DNA of 64,000 nt from Brachionus rotundiformis (Eukaryota > Rotifera > Eurotatoria > Ploima > Brachionidae). The translations under genes were made by a program, and so were the position numbers. This document shows positions 1 through 11,795 of the stretch, one piece after another. How positions within the stretch are numbered: position 1 is the stretch's first letter; every line of letters starts with the position of its first letter. The notes beneath the pieces are model-generated. The model was not told the origin of the DNA and did not search any database. It saw nothing but the letters and a program-made list of their open reading frames with translations. The stretch is taken from assembly GCA_016802295.1 (NCBI GenBank), contig JAESIW010000200.1, forward strand, positions 3,624,389 to 3,688,388, given 5' to 3'.

Positions 1-3000
1 TTGCTATTAAGCAAATAAATTTAAATAATTTTTTATTGACTTAAAATTTAAGACCACGTGATTATATAACTTAGAATTTGTTTAATAAATTTAAGAATAA
101 AAGAATTTTAATAGACTTAAGCTTAAAAGCTACGCAAAATTCTAATTACAAAGTTTTAAAACTCATCGGCTATAACAGTTGCATAAGTTGATTAAAATAA
201 TAACTTTTATGAGCTTCAAAAAGTCTGACCGATGGTATTCATCTTCATCTTGAATAATGAGTTTTTCTAAGAGAGTAAAAATTATTTACAAAACGGTTTG
301 TTGAAAGATAAACCTTATCTCAGCTATAATCAAGTGTAACTGAGAAAACAACTTCAAATAAGATAAGATATCTTCAAAAAACTATATTAAAAATAATAAT
401 CTAATATCGTTTTTATCTAGTTTAAATGGCCAAGAGTCATCAGCGAGATATGTTTAAATCAAAAACTAATTTCTAACATAACATTTTTGTCTATTAATGG
501 CCTGTTGAAAATTTAATGTAGATCTACCTATTTTTCAAATGATAATTGATTTAATTCCCATATTAATCTTGTCAAATCGAGCTGTTAATTAATTCAAATG
601 GTCTTTTTAATAAATGAGCCGATAACGATCGTTTCAGACATTCAAGTTATTAAGATTGTTTTTAATAAACTATAAAAATGTAAAGCACAGAAATATTAGT
701 TTATATTTTAATCAAATTTATTAAGAATATTGTTAATAAATTTAATTAATGTAGCGTTTGTATTCTTATTATGTTATTAAATTATTTGTGTGAAAAATGT
801 AAAAATTTAAAAAGTAATAATAGCGACAGAAAAAAACAATATAATATTTTAAAAATTCTAGAAAATTTTAACTTTTTTCAATGTTTTTAACTATTGAATT
901 TTAATGGCTATATTTTGTTAGAATTTATTTAAGTTTTTTAGGTTGGTAAATACCCATAGGGGTTGTAGAATAGAATGCTTGATTGTTTTCATCTATATTA
1001 TTTTATAAAAATGTTCGGCATTTTAAGAGCATTACTATACAAAATAATAACTTTTAAAATATCAAATATTTATTTTGAATAAAAAAGGATTCGAAAAAAT
1101 TAAATATTTTAATAATCTACTAGCTAAAGTTTTGAAAACAAGCTTTTTAAATCGTCTTTAAAAAGTCAAAAAGGCAAGCGAGTTGAGTTTTCTTGGCAAA
1201 AAAAAATTATATTTGGAAATATTAAAATAATCAAAAATTTCATAAATCTAAATGCAGTTTTTTTCCAAAAATATTTCTTTCGGCTTACTTCATTTCAAAA
1301 TAAGCTCATATTTGCATTACTCGGTGCAAAATAATTATATAATCCATTGTTTATCTTAATCTGAATTTTATTATATTCAAGTATTTAGTCTAATATTGTC
1401 CGCTTTATGGGTGTTTGTTCTTAGACAACAAGCGTCATTAAATTAGATTTTATTTAAAAAGGCAAAGAATATCAATCAATCAGTAGGTGTTTATTATTCT
1501 AATCCGTATGATTAAATTAGTCTAACTTAATAGATTTTATTTATTTAAAATGATTGTGTTTGAGTGAATGGCCCGTAGTTAGATTGGCATATAAAAACGA
1601 GGACAGCCTTAATATTCCAGCCTAAATATTGTAAAACACAATTAGCCTTAACATTATCTCTTAATTAAAAGGAAGTCGTAAAATCCGATTGAGTTACTAA
1701 GATAACATAAACATGTAAACTTATTAAATTCAAATTTTTTCAATTACTGAATATCCGGACCTGGTCTAACCCAATTTTAACAAATTAATTCATTTACTTC
1801 GACTACTATTAGTCTACAACCTATCGGGAGTATTAATATCGGTTCAATGGAGTGACTTAAACTTGTTCTAGTTTTTGGATAATCTTTCTCAAATAGTGCA
1901 AAAGTAAATAAAAAATTTGACCAAAAATTTCCGTAAATCTAGGCTATTCATATAATTGGTAAATATACCTGTTGTGATTAAGAAAGAAATTAATTAATAT
2001 ATATATAGATAAAAAAGACATGTAAGAAAAGTATTTTAATAATTTTATCAATTTTGTATCCAGCAAAACCAAGTCGAGTTCTTTTGCTTGAATTATATAA
2101 AGCATTTTTTGACTCGAGACTGAACTTAGAATACTGCGCATTAGAAAAGCTTGTAAATTCATGCAAAACTTTTTAAAAAATAGTTAAAAATTTATTTTTT
2201 AATGAACTTTATTTCTTCAATATATAGTGATTAAATATTAATCTTTCCTTTGTGGCAAGGACTTTCAAAAGGTAAGTGATCTTAGCATAGAGTCGATTAT
2301 GTCAATCAAACTAGATCATTAATCGAGACGCTTTTATCTAATCTTTTTTTTTATATTCTTTGATAGAAGAAACTTGAATTTTTAAGTATCAAATTAAATC
2401 TCAAACTGTTAAGGAATTTTTATATTTACATATAGTGTGATAAAGCGTGTAAAAATGAGAGATTTTGTTAGCATAAAAAAGCCGATGTATGGAACCAATT
2501 TGGCTTCAAAAAAATAGAAAAAAACTTGTTAGATTGGGCCATAAATTGGATCGTTTGATCATCAATTCTTTTAATGGTTAACAAGAATAAACCTGATTTT
2601 GATTGTAAGAGTGTTTATCTTATATAAATTGATAGAAACCAAATTAAAATATTTTCCAAAAAAAAAAAAAACAACAAAATATTTCTAATTAACTAGCAAT
2701 TAAGTAAACACATAACCGCGGTTATTGTGCATTTAAAATTTTTTTCTATAATTAATTATTAGGTAATAAGTTAAGTCTTTGGTAAAAGTTAGTGTTTAAG
2801 AGTTATTCGACCACTCAATAGGCTCTCGCTGTTGGACACTGACCAAATTTATTTTATCCAATTCCACAGCATAGCTCTTCTCACCTCAAGAGCTTATATC
2901 ACTTTTGAAAAACTTTTAGCAGATTTTTGTCAGCCTAAGAGCTAAAGCTAACAATTGATTCCAAGAGTTATAACATTAATTTATGTTGTTTTAAAGATCA

Positions 3001-3338
3001 GCACTCTTAAGAAAACACTTAAATATAGAAAACAAAATCATAAATTTTATATTTAAACTTATGGAGGATTATGACCCAAAATTAGACTATAATTAAAAAA
3101 AAAGTTTTATTTTTTGTAGATTTTAATGATTCATAAGACGAAAAAATTATAAAGTAATGTTAAACTAAATGAAAATTTTGAAATACTTAGCAGTAAATAA
3201 TCGACTCTATGGCCTACAAGGGACTCTTAGCCATTAATTAAACTATTTACGCTCCATTTTTCGATTTTAATTTTTAAATTGATATTATGTTTTTAAATTG
3301 AATTCTTGAATTTTTAATCATACAAACTTTCTTTTAAA
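1..3338. other. gene-poor AT-rich flank
   Basis: No coding region could be supported here. Open frames are short (the longest, 72 codons on the minus strand near 1944-2162, is hydrophobic and looks like chance in AT-rich DNA). A poly-A run lies near 2657. A 28-codon stretch near 2473 faintly resembles the start of a BED zinc finger but has no Cys/His pattern. I see no transposon ends or RNA genes. Confidence 0.6.
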
Positions 3339-4442
3339 ATGTTCTTAACCATAGTTGGTATTTTTTTAGTTACAACTAAATATATAATTTCGATAATGAT
3401 TTTATTAATATCATTAATTACGCACCAAATACTCAAACTTATCAATGCCAGACTGAATAGAATAAAGCGAGTGCCATCTTTCAGCGAGCCCGAGGTGCTC
3501 ATGTTCAACGAGTCCTTTGATGCCGTTCAATTGAACCTGAGACGCAAGTCGATCAACTCGTTCCAAGACGACGACTTGTACTCTAGTTTTGAAATGCTAA
3601 AGAATCTCAACAAGCTGTACGAGAATGTCCAGTACGAGAACGAGTCCGTAGCCATGGACTCGGTGGACCAGGAGGAGCTGATGGAAGTGTCCGACTACAT
3701 GGACGACAGCTTTTTCAATACAATCCTGTTCGATCAGCTGAGCAATGCCGAAGAGAGCATGTACCAAACCGAGTCCACTTTGACCAATTCAGATAGCAAG
3801 ACATTCAACTGGCAAGATGAAGACTTGTGCCAATCTCTTGGTCGATACACTCAGTCCAATTCCTCCATTTCATCTATTAGCTCAACTCCGAGCTCGGTAA
3901 ACACGCGCATCAAGTCGTACCGAATTTTGAAGAACTCGCTTCTATTCAAAACAAGCGGATCGAGGAGCAAAAAGCTGCGCTCCCGAACCGAAAGACTCAG
4001 ACAGGCCAGAAATTTCTACCGCCGTCATCAGCGCAATTCTTCACTCAATGTTCCCGTAGAAAATGGCCTAAAAAATGGTATCTCTAAAAAGTACAGACCT
4101 TCGTTTAAGGTGGAAAAATTGCTGAACGACTCACGTGGTTTAAAAAAGTATCTCATTGACTATGATGGTCTAATGTCACATAAAAGCCAACAAAAAGTCA
4201 GAAATAGTATTTTGTTGAACAATTTGAGCTCGTTTTGCAACGAGAGCAATTCATTTTTGTCCACCAGTAGCAACTCATTGACCAGTATTGATTTTGACTT
4301 GACCAATGGCAATGAGCTATTCTGTTCCAATTTACGTGGTGCTTTAGTTTTCGATGATAGCTTGGAAGAAAAAGAAAACTCGCTTAATCTTAATCTTCCG
4401 TCATCTAATCGGTGTTCATCGGGATATCTGAGTGATTATTGA
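3339..4442 (+). CDS. orphan Ser/Asn-rich protein with N-terminal membrane anchor
   Basis: A single-exon frame of 367 codons starting at an ATG. Residues about 1-34 are strongly hydrophobic (Leu/Ile runs) and look like a signal anchor or one transmembrane helix. The rest is polar: acidic at about 70-155, Ser-rich (runs such as SSISSISSTPSS), then a basic patch at about 205-235 (SRSKKLRSRTERLRQ), and a Ser/Asn-rich C-terminus ending SGYLSDY. I recognise no domain or family. The first 600 bases have clearly higher G+C than the surroundings and use GAG, CTG and CAG codons, which is the best evidence that it is a real gene. The ATG sits in AT-rich sequence, so the anchor could belong to a longer spliced N-terminus. 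An AATAAA near 4845 could end a long 3' UTR. It is probably a real but lineage-specific protein. Confidence 0.6.
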   Translation: MFLTIVGIFLVTTKYIISIMILLISLITHQILKLINARLNRIKRVPSFSEPEVLMFNESFDAVQLNLRRKSINSFQDDDLYSSFEMLKNLNKLYENVQYENESVAMDSVDQEELMEVSDYMDDSFFNTILFDQLSNAEESMYQTESTLTNSDSKTFNWQDEDLCQSLGRYTQSNSSISSISSTPSSVNTRIKSYRILKNSLLFKTSGSRSKKLRSRTERLRQARNFYRRHQRNSSLNVPVENGLKNGISKKYRPSFKVEKLLNDSRGLKKYLIDYDGLMSHKSQQKVRNSILLNNLSSFCNESNSFLSTSSNSLTSIDFDLTNGNELFCSNLRGALVFDDSLEEKENSLNLNLPSSNRCSSGYLSDY

Positions 4443-4846
4443 AAACAGTCTAGTTAAAGTCTTTTTTAGAGGAATAATCAGCTTCCGTCTATTTAATATA
4501 TTTTCTCATTCCGTCAATGGGATTTTTTGTATTTTTATCTATTATTTTTTTTTGTAAATTAAATGCATTTATGCAAATTTAAGACAAGTTTTGGCTTATT
4601 TGAGAGAATATTAAAAGAGGTGTTTTATTAGAAAATTAAAAAGAAAGTTTTTCTTTTTTTTGTATTTAAATTTTTTTTGACATCTCTTAATTTGTGGGAA
4701 AAAATTGTTTATTTTTGTTGTGAACAAATTATTTAAAACTTTTTTTTTTTGTATTTGCTAACTAATATAATGAGAAAATTAACCAAAATTTAAAAACCGA
4801 TGATAAATTTTTTTTAAATTGTTTTTTTTTTAATGTAATTTAAAAA

Positions 4847-6060
4847 TAAATAGATTATATAAATCGATTTATTGGCATTAGTTTTATTCAAGTAATTTAA
4901 ATTCGGTAAATAATGAAATTTTTTTTAAATAAAAATTTTTTAGACTCAAAAATTTTGTGTATGATATTCTTCTAAAATTTTATTTTTGTATATGAATGAT
5001 CTCTTGAGTCCATGTCATACGCAGATTATTTGAAAATTTTATGAGTGTTTAACAATAACGATTCAGAATAAATATAAAATGTTGAAGATGACTTTTCATT
5101 CTATGTAATTAAGTCTGACTTGAATTAGGACATCAACTTAAACTGATTTTATAAACTTTTTCTTAAAAACCAATATATCTATTATAAGCAAAAATATCCT
5201 AAAATTGAATATATAACGACAAAAGCTTTTCCATAAAAAAAATTTTCTTAATTTTTTTATTTATCAATTAATTTAAATTCAGTAAATAATAAAATTTTTC
5301 TAGACTCAAGAATTTTGTGTAAGATATTCTTTTGACATATTCTTTTTGCCTTTTTTTTACACATGAATGATCTCTTGGATTTCCTTAAGAGTCCATGTCA
5401 TACACATATTATTTGAAAATTTTATAAATGTTTAATAAGAACCATTCTAAATTGATACAATTCCAGAATGATCTTGTCAAAATAAAAGATTGGAACACAA
5501 AATGTTGACCATTGTTGAAAAACAAAACAATGCACATAGAAATTAAATAGTTTCAACTACAAACGGTGAGGTGATGCTCAAAAAAACTTTTGAACATATC
5601 GATCTTGGTGATCTAATCTCAAATGACTTATAATGGAATAAACAATGCTTATCTGTATCCAAAACCAATAAAAAACTAGGTAAAATTAGGAGTTCGTTTG
5701 TATTTTTGGATAAAAAACTATCATAAACAAAGCCTCTTAGACCGCGTCTTGGTAATGTTGAGTATTTTGATCTCTCCAACAAAACTTTAAAGAAAACACC
5801 AACATTTTTGAGAGAGTCCAAAAAAAGCGAGGAAACAAGTAAAAATGAAATTTTATTTGTCAGCAATCATTATATAATTAACCTGGTGAATGGTGTGGAC
5901 TTGTCTTTTTTTTCATGAGACAAAGAAAGAATAGAAAAAGTATCACTACTTACTTATCACTACAATTAAATAGATTAAATAAATCGATTTATTGGCACTA
6001 GTTTTATTAAGATAATTTAAAATTTGGTTTAAATAAAATTTTTAAATGGCTTAAAATTTT
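4847..6060. repeat. three copies of a local AT-rich direct repeat
   Basis: About 4847-5110 and 5268-5515 are diverged direct copies. They share in order a segment with aatttaaattc(g/a)gtaaataat, a tagactcaa(a/g)aattttgtgt(a/t)(t/a)gatattctt block, atgaatgatctcttg and gagtccatgtcatac. A third, shorter copy at about 5968-6060 repeats only the first part (aaatcgatttattggca(t/c)tagttttatt). The unit carries no coding frame and no terminal inverted repeats that I can see. It may be an old non-autonomous element or a local duplication. Confidence 0.6.
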
Positions 6061-6437
6061 TTTGTAAATGCCATGTCAATATCCTCAATATTAAAAAATT
6101 CTTTAAATCTTTTTTTTTGAATGGAACGATAAGCAAAATAGCTAAAAACTGATAAAATTATGAGTGCCAAAAGAATAGATCCTGTTATAATAAGTGGTAG
6201 ATAGTCGAATTCGTCGGCTGGTTTCTGAGAAGTCGTTGTTGAAATTATTGTAGTATATTCAGTAAAATACTCTGTGGTTTCATTAAAAATTTCAATTGAA
6301 GTTTCTTCACTAGTAAAAAAATCTGTTGTTTGGTCTAAAGGAACATCTGTCTGATTATCTTCTGAATGGATTGGTAAAATTATTCCACAAAGGAAAAATA
6401 AACCTTTAAAAATAATGTTTATTTTAAATGAATACAA
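6051..6437 (-). CDS. small single-pass membrane protein, N-terminal exon unresolved
   Basis: The frame ends at a stop at 6051-6053 and reads about 115-128 codons. A hydrophobic stretch (GLFFLCGIILPIHS) looks like the end of a signal peptide. It is followed by an acidic Thr/Glu-rich ectodomain of about 60 residues (many TT, TE, ET pairs, likely O-glycosylated), one clear transmembrane helix (YLPLIITGSILLALIILSVF) and a short basic tail (RSIQKKRFKEFF...) ending FTKKF. No ATG lies in this frame before an upstream stop, and a TTTTTAAAG acceptor sits just before the signal-like segment. The start codon is therefore probably in an upstream exon, possibly in or beyond the N gap. The layout is that of a type I membrane protein. 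No family is recognised. Confidence 0.5.
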   Translation of the reverse strand: MYSFKINIIFKGLFFLCGIILPIHSEDNQTDVPLDQTTDFFTSEETSIEIFNETTEYFTEYTTIISTTTSQKPADEFDYLPLIITGSILLALIILSVFSYFAYRSIQKKRFKEFFNIEDIDMAFTKKF

Positions 6438-6752
6438 AATGTAAATAATATATTTAAAAAGATTTTTGAGTTATTACAAAATCCACATTGTAAAAATATT
6501 TAGTCTAAATTGTTTTATAAAAATGATTTATAATTTTTAAGTAGATATTTTAAATTCTAATAACTAAAAAATTTTATTTATTTTTTCAAATCATTTGATT
6601 AATTTAAATAGTATTTTAATTAATTTGTTAAATTCTCGCTAACTCGGTTATCAAAAAAGTAACAACATTTCTTGTTATAATTAAAATACTTTTGAATTAT
6701 TCTAATAAATTGATTAAAAAGGACCGAAAATGTAAAAAGCTATAAAAGAATC

Positions 6753-7197
6753 NNNNNNNNNNNNNNNNNNNNNNNNNNNNNNNNNNNNNNNNNNNNNNNN
6801 NNNNNNNNNNNNNNNNNNNNNNNNNNNNNNNNNNNNNNNNNNNNNNNNNNNNNNNNNNNNNNNNNNNNNNNNNNNNNNNNNNNNNNNNNNNNNNNNNNNN
6901 NNNNNNNNNNNNNNNNNNNNNNNNNNNNNNNNNNNNNNNNNNNNNNNNNNNNNNNNNNNNNNNNNNNNNNNNNNNNNNNNNNNNNNNNNNNNNNNNNNNN
7001 NNNNNNNNNNNNNNNNNNNNNNNNNNNNNNNNNNNNNNNNNNNNNNNNNNNNNNNNNNNNNNNNNNNNNNNNNNNNNNNNNNNNNNNNNNNNNNNNNNNN
7101 NNNNNNNNNNNNNNNNNNNNNNNNNNNNNNNNNNNNNNNNNNNNNNNNNNNNNNNNNNNNNNNNNNNNNNNNNNNNNNNNNNNNNNNNNNNNNNNNN
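6753..7197. other. assembly gap (445 N) with duplicated edges
   Basis: A run of N. The about 193 bases ending at 6752 are repeated almost exactly in the about 200 bases starting at 7198. The right copy has an extra segment of about 8 bases (ttcatttt) near 7310. Both copies stop precisely at the gap edges, which suggests unmerged overlapping contig ends rather than biology. Confidence 0.9.
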
Positions 7198-7938
7198 ATA
7201 ACTAAAAAATTTTATTTATTTTTTCAAATCATTTGATTAATTTAAATAGTATTTTAATTAATTTGTTAAATTCTCGCTAACTCGGTTATCAAAAAAGTAA
7301 CAACATTTCTTTCATTTTGTTATAATTAAAATACTTTTGAATTATTCTAATAAATTGATTAAAAAGGACCGAAAATGTAAAAAGCTATAAAAGAATCAAA
7401 TTACTTTTAAGAAAGCTAAAAAATCTTGTTGATTTCAATTTACAAATCATCTTTAAAATTTTATTTTACTATCTCATATCCTTGCAAATTATTAGGCATT
7501 CGAACTTTTCAAATATTTCATAATCATTAAAACTAAATGATTCATTTTTATCAGCTATTAGATAAATCGTCTATTCTATTTTTTAATTTTTTAAAAAAAA
7601 TTTGAAATTTTATTTTCTATACTAATTTATCTAATTTCAGATTATATTATTTATTCGTCAACTAAAATTTTATATCTAAGTTTTATATTTTGGTTAAAAT
7701 ATTATAATGAATCTTTGTTTAAGTTCTTAAAATTCATTTTTCAAATTAAAAATCAGTATTTTTTCATTTATACATAGAATTTATTTTAAATAAAAATTAA
7801 AAAAAAATATTGTGCTTTTATTTGGTGTTAAATTAGGAATTTTTATGTTTTTTTTTAAATAAACTAAGAGATAAATTTATGGAACAATTAAGCGTTTCTT
7901 ATATTTTAATGAGCTAAATTTAACAAAATAGTGATCAT

Positions 7939-8580
7939 TTAAGCATAACAGATAAGAGCATTATTTCGTCTTTTCTTAAAACTAGTGGACAAATTTGATT
8001 CCATGTTTGTAATTAATTTAGCTTCTTCGGATTCAAGCCTATGTCCATACTCGTGTCCGCATGAACTTGGCAAATTTTCCGAATACATGTTTACTCTTTC
8101 TGGAAGCTTTTCTCTCTCTTTGATATTTCCCTTGAAAATAAATCAATTTAGTGCTGTCTCATAATTACAATAATAAAAAAAAATCATGTCTCATATTACT
8201 CAGTTACTATAGAAACATGTAAAAATTTACCTTTTGATCATAGTCAGCCAAATATGACCATTTTTCTTCCCATTCTTGTAAAGCTTTGCCTTCTTTTTCA
8301 ATAGCCTCTATCCAAATTTTCTCTTGCCGCCATTTGGTCATTGCATATCCATCATCGGCTAAACGACACATTCTTACTCAGTTAACTTTTTTAAAAAGTA
8401 TAATTTACCATTGACTCCAGACTGATCCTTTGAAGCAGTAGTTTTAGCCTGTCCATCGGCTCTACTAGATTGAATAAAATTATTTTTAGGTTTTTTCTGT
8501 TCATCTGAGTGGTTATTTTTGGTAAAAAAGAACTTGACATTAGAAGATATCTTAGGATATGACTGAATATAAAAGTTCAT
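7939..8580 (-). CDS. ciliary microtubule inner protein-like (C2orf50/CIMIP5 family)
   Basis: Three exons: 8409-8580, 8231-8376 and 7939-8130, joined in phase to give 169 residues from ATG at 8580. The C-terminal two thirds match what I remember of vertebrate C2orf50 (now CIMIP5). There is an acidic, Trp-rich helix (KIWIEAIEKEGKALQEW, then EKWSYLADYD), followed by GNIKEREKLPERV, then YSENLPSS and a basic end (FKKRRN). In vertebrates this small protein is placed among axonemal microtubule inner proteins, so a role in the ciliary doublet is inferred. The N-terminal 57 residues are polar and not conserved. Introns are short (32 and 100 nt), with acceptors ACTGAG and TTTCAAG. A minus-strand AATAAA at 7817-7822 lies about 115 nt downstream of the stop. 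The family call rests on recalled sequence and should be confirmed by a profile search. Confidence 0.7.
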
Positions 8581-11500
8581 TATTTTAAAAAATTCTTATC
8601 TGAATTAGAAAATTAATAAAAAATTCAAATGCAAATACTTAAAAAGCTTTGAGAGAGATATATGTTTTCGACTAAATATTTAAAAATCAAGAATAATAAA
8701 AAATCAAATATTATTTTTAAATTAAATTTTAGAAAAATAAAGAAATATTCATACATAGCTTTTTAAAAATTTGATAATTTTTTGTCTAGAGAAATTTATC
8801 TCGGTTTGAAATTATTTTCAGCAAGTAGCTAAATTTTTACCTCTTCGAAGCTTTAAGGACAAATCCGTCTGACATTCTATCGTTGTTATGATTGTGGTTG
8901 ATCTGTTTGGTTGTCGAGTTACAAACAATGACCCAATTACTCAAATAGTAATCTAATTTGTTTTATTAAATCTGGGCTATAGAATAAATAGAAAATTTTA
9001 TTTTAAATAATAATAAGCTAAAAAAACACTCGACAGACTAGACAATAAAAAAGAGTGAAAATTCAGTAAACAAAAAATTTGACAGCAAAAACATTCTAGG
9101 GATTGTTTGGCTTTAAAATGGTCATTAGATAAAAATGTGGTATTTTTATCGCTCTTTTGCAGCCAATTTAGGTCTTATCTTAATTTTTAATACAAAATTT
9201 ACTTTTTTAATTTTATGAACTATTTTAAAGGACTATTTCGGAAATGTTTTGAGCGAAAATTTTGAAATATAAGTTTTAATCCTTACGTATATGTTCCACT
9301 TAGCTTGTGAATAACAAACAATGAATATTTGAACTAGAAAAAAAAAACAAAAATCAGAAATTATGAATACCAACAAGAACTTGGCAACAAGAGAATATAA
9401 ATTTCTAAATGTTTTTTTCCAGTAAATAAATTTTTGAGTGTTTGGTTACTGTTGATATTTAATTATTAAATAACTTTAGGAATTCTCTTGATGCTATGAG
9501 AGATGTTGTTTTTATTAAAATATAAAATAATGAAAAGTGAAAAAAAGCTTTAATTAAATAAAAAATTTATTGTTCAAAAACTGCTTTTCGACGCTATTTA
9601 GGTAAATCATTTCAATGAATTATTTTATCAATAAGCTTTTTTTCTCATGTATTAACTTTTTTTGTGTCAAATCATTTACATAACAATTAGCTATAAAACA
9701 AAAACAAAATTGTCGTATCACTTACATAACTAAGAATCCATTTTTATACAACAACTAATTACAATTTTCTAAACAAATCATCAAGTGATTTTGAAATAAA
9801 ACGGCTGAAGCAAAAAAAAATCGAAATTCTAATTATAAGGAAAAAATTGCATTTAGAACTTAGAATAAACAAATACTTCTGGTATTTTTTATTCAGCTCG
9901 ACAACAAGTAAATAAGTTTAAGACACTTGGTTAATCGCTTTTATGTAAAAATCAATTTTATTTCGTTAATTTTTGCTTCCAGAAGTTGGAAATTAGGCTC
10001 AATTTATCACCAAGTATTGTACAAATAGTCATTATGTCCAAAAAGACCTATTAATTATCCTTTTTTAGAGAACACTAAATTAAATTCTTTAAAAATAAAT
10101 TCTAAAATTTCTTTTAAAATTTGAAGGCGATTTTTTAATCAATAAGTAGCTTGATTAAATAATTTTTATAGGCTTTTATATTTTCCAATAATTCATAAAT
10201 TTAAAAACTTCCTTCACAATTAATTTTTCAATTAAATTAATAAAATTTGTTTTAGTAACTTGATAAAAGAGTAAAATTAAAAAGTCCAATTTTCTTTTAA
10301 ATAAAGATTTTATTAAAGAATGTAAAATAGGAAGTAAAGCTTTATTTTTTGATAAAATGATAAACAAAATTTTGAAAACAGTTAGAAATGTGCTAAATTC
10401 TCAATATCTTAAAATTATTTCTAACTTAATTTACAATAGAACAAAATTAGGCCAGAAGAAAGTTTTTCTTCTAAAAATATTCATTTATTCTTAAGTGGTT
10501 GAAAATGTAAACGAAATTTTAAAATTTATGCGGCACTTGTTTAAAAAATTCAGATTCATAAAAAAAGTAGCAAACGATACATCATTTTAATTTAACTTAT
10601 CGAACAAATTCCAAATCAAAATTTAGCAAAAAAATATATATGTATATCGAATATTCAAGAATACTTTTAAAAGTAAAAATAAGTTTTAAATGAGAGCTTG
10701 AATAAAAAACTTTCTAAAAATTAAGAACTATGTTCTAATTTTTGTTTAAAGACTTAAAAGTTTATTTTAATTTGCTATAAAACTAGTCAGATATTTTTTT
10801 TTTAATTTAAAAAAACAATTGAAAGATAATTTAATTTTTGTATTTACCAAGTGTAGATAAATATGGTTTACGTAATGAATAATTTGAAAATTTTTTTCAA
10901 AAATGAAACATTGGCAAAAAACTCTCATTATATAAAATTAATAATACCAATACGAAATGTGGTATCAGTTCTCGACAAAGAAAGATTTTACTCAATTCTC
11001 AATAATTAAATTTAAAACCGAATCAAATATGGTTAATGCAACAAAATTTAATTAATTCTAATTCATGATTGCTTTTAAATAATTATCATTATTTTTTGAT
11101 ATTTTTTAACCAGGTGTCTTTAAGCATGATAGCAAACATTATTAAGAATTTTAAGACATTTGTTCCTCATAAGATTGATAAAAGAAGTAAAAGGATAAAT
11201 AAAATCTTTTAAAAATCAAATATTAAGATCTCATATTTTCAAAATTTATTATATTATATAATGTAAACCCCTTGTAAGTAAGTGCCACCAAAATCGTGTC
11301 CTTATTGAAGAATTTAAGCCCTTAGATGATAGAAAATTTCCTTCAAATCAAATATTTTATAAATATCTAAGTATGCTTTACAAGAGAGCAACATAGATAG
11401 AACTAAGCCATTTTTTATTAGCTTTTAAAAAGGGGTCTTTGGGGAGCACTTATTTGCTAGAGAATACGGTAAATGGTAATTAAAATATCATTTGATATTT

Positions 11501-11795
11501 TTTAAATTTCAAAATCTTCGAAATATTTGATTATTCTTGCTTATTAAATAAAAAATCAAAATTATTGTAAAAGATTTTCCCTTAAAAATTTAATTTTAAA
11601 AAATAAACTAATTAAAATTAAAAAAAAATAATAATTCGAATAAAACTACCACAATCACGCTAGGGATGATGTCTTTTAAGGAAGATATATATGGTAACTA
11701 AATGCTGATAATCCTAACAGGAACTTTCAGACCGAAAATTGTAATCTTAGTTCAATAAATGTTTTTAGTTCAATAAGTGTAAAAAAAAGAAGGTC
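8581..11795. other. intergenic, no gene seen
   Basis: A 3.2 kb AT-rich stretch with only short, low-complexity frames (for example 63 codons near 10176-10367 on the minus strand, judged spurious). The one structure noticed is an imperfect inverted pair at about 11265-11305 and 11427-11475 sharing TAAGTGC(C/T), described separately. Confidence 0.5.
11265..11475. repeat. imperfect inverted repeat, possible MITE
   Basis: The left arm contains ACCCCTTGTAAGTAAGTGCC. The reverse complement of the right arm reads TCTCTAGCAAATAAGTGCTC followed by CCCAAAGACCCC. The arms face each other about 120 bp apart and share the TAAGTGC core plus flanking CCAAA. Identity is only moderate, so this may be an old DNA-transposon remnant or coincidence. 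Confidence 0.3.

Noticed and set aside
2473..2560. Possible BED zinc finger start (KKADVWNQFGF)
   Set aside because: Only 28 open codons and no following Cys/His pairs; chance resemblance.
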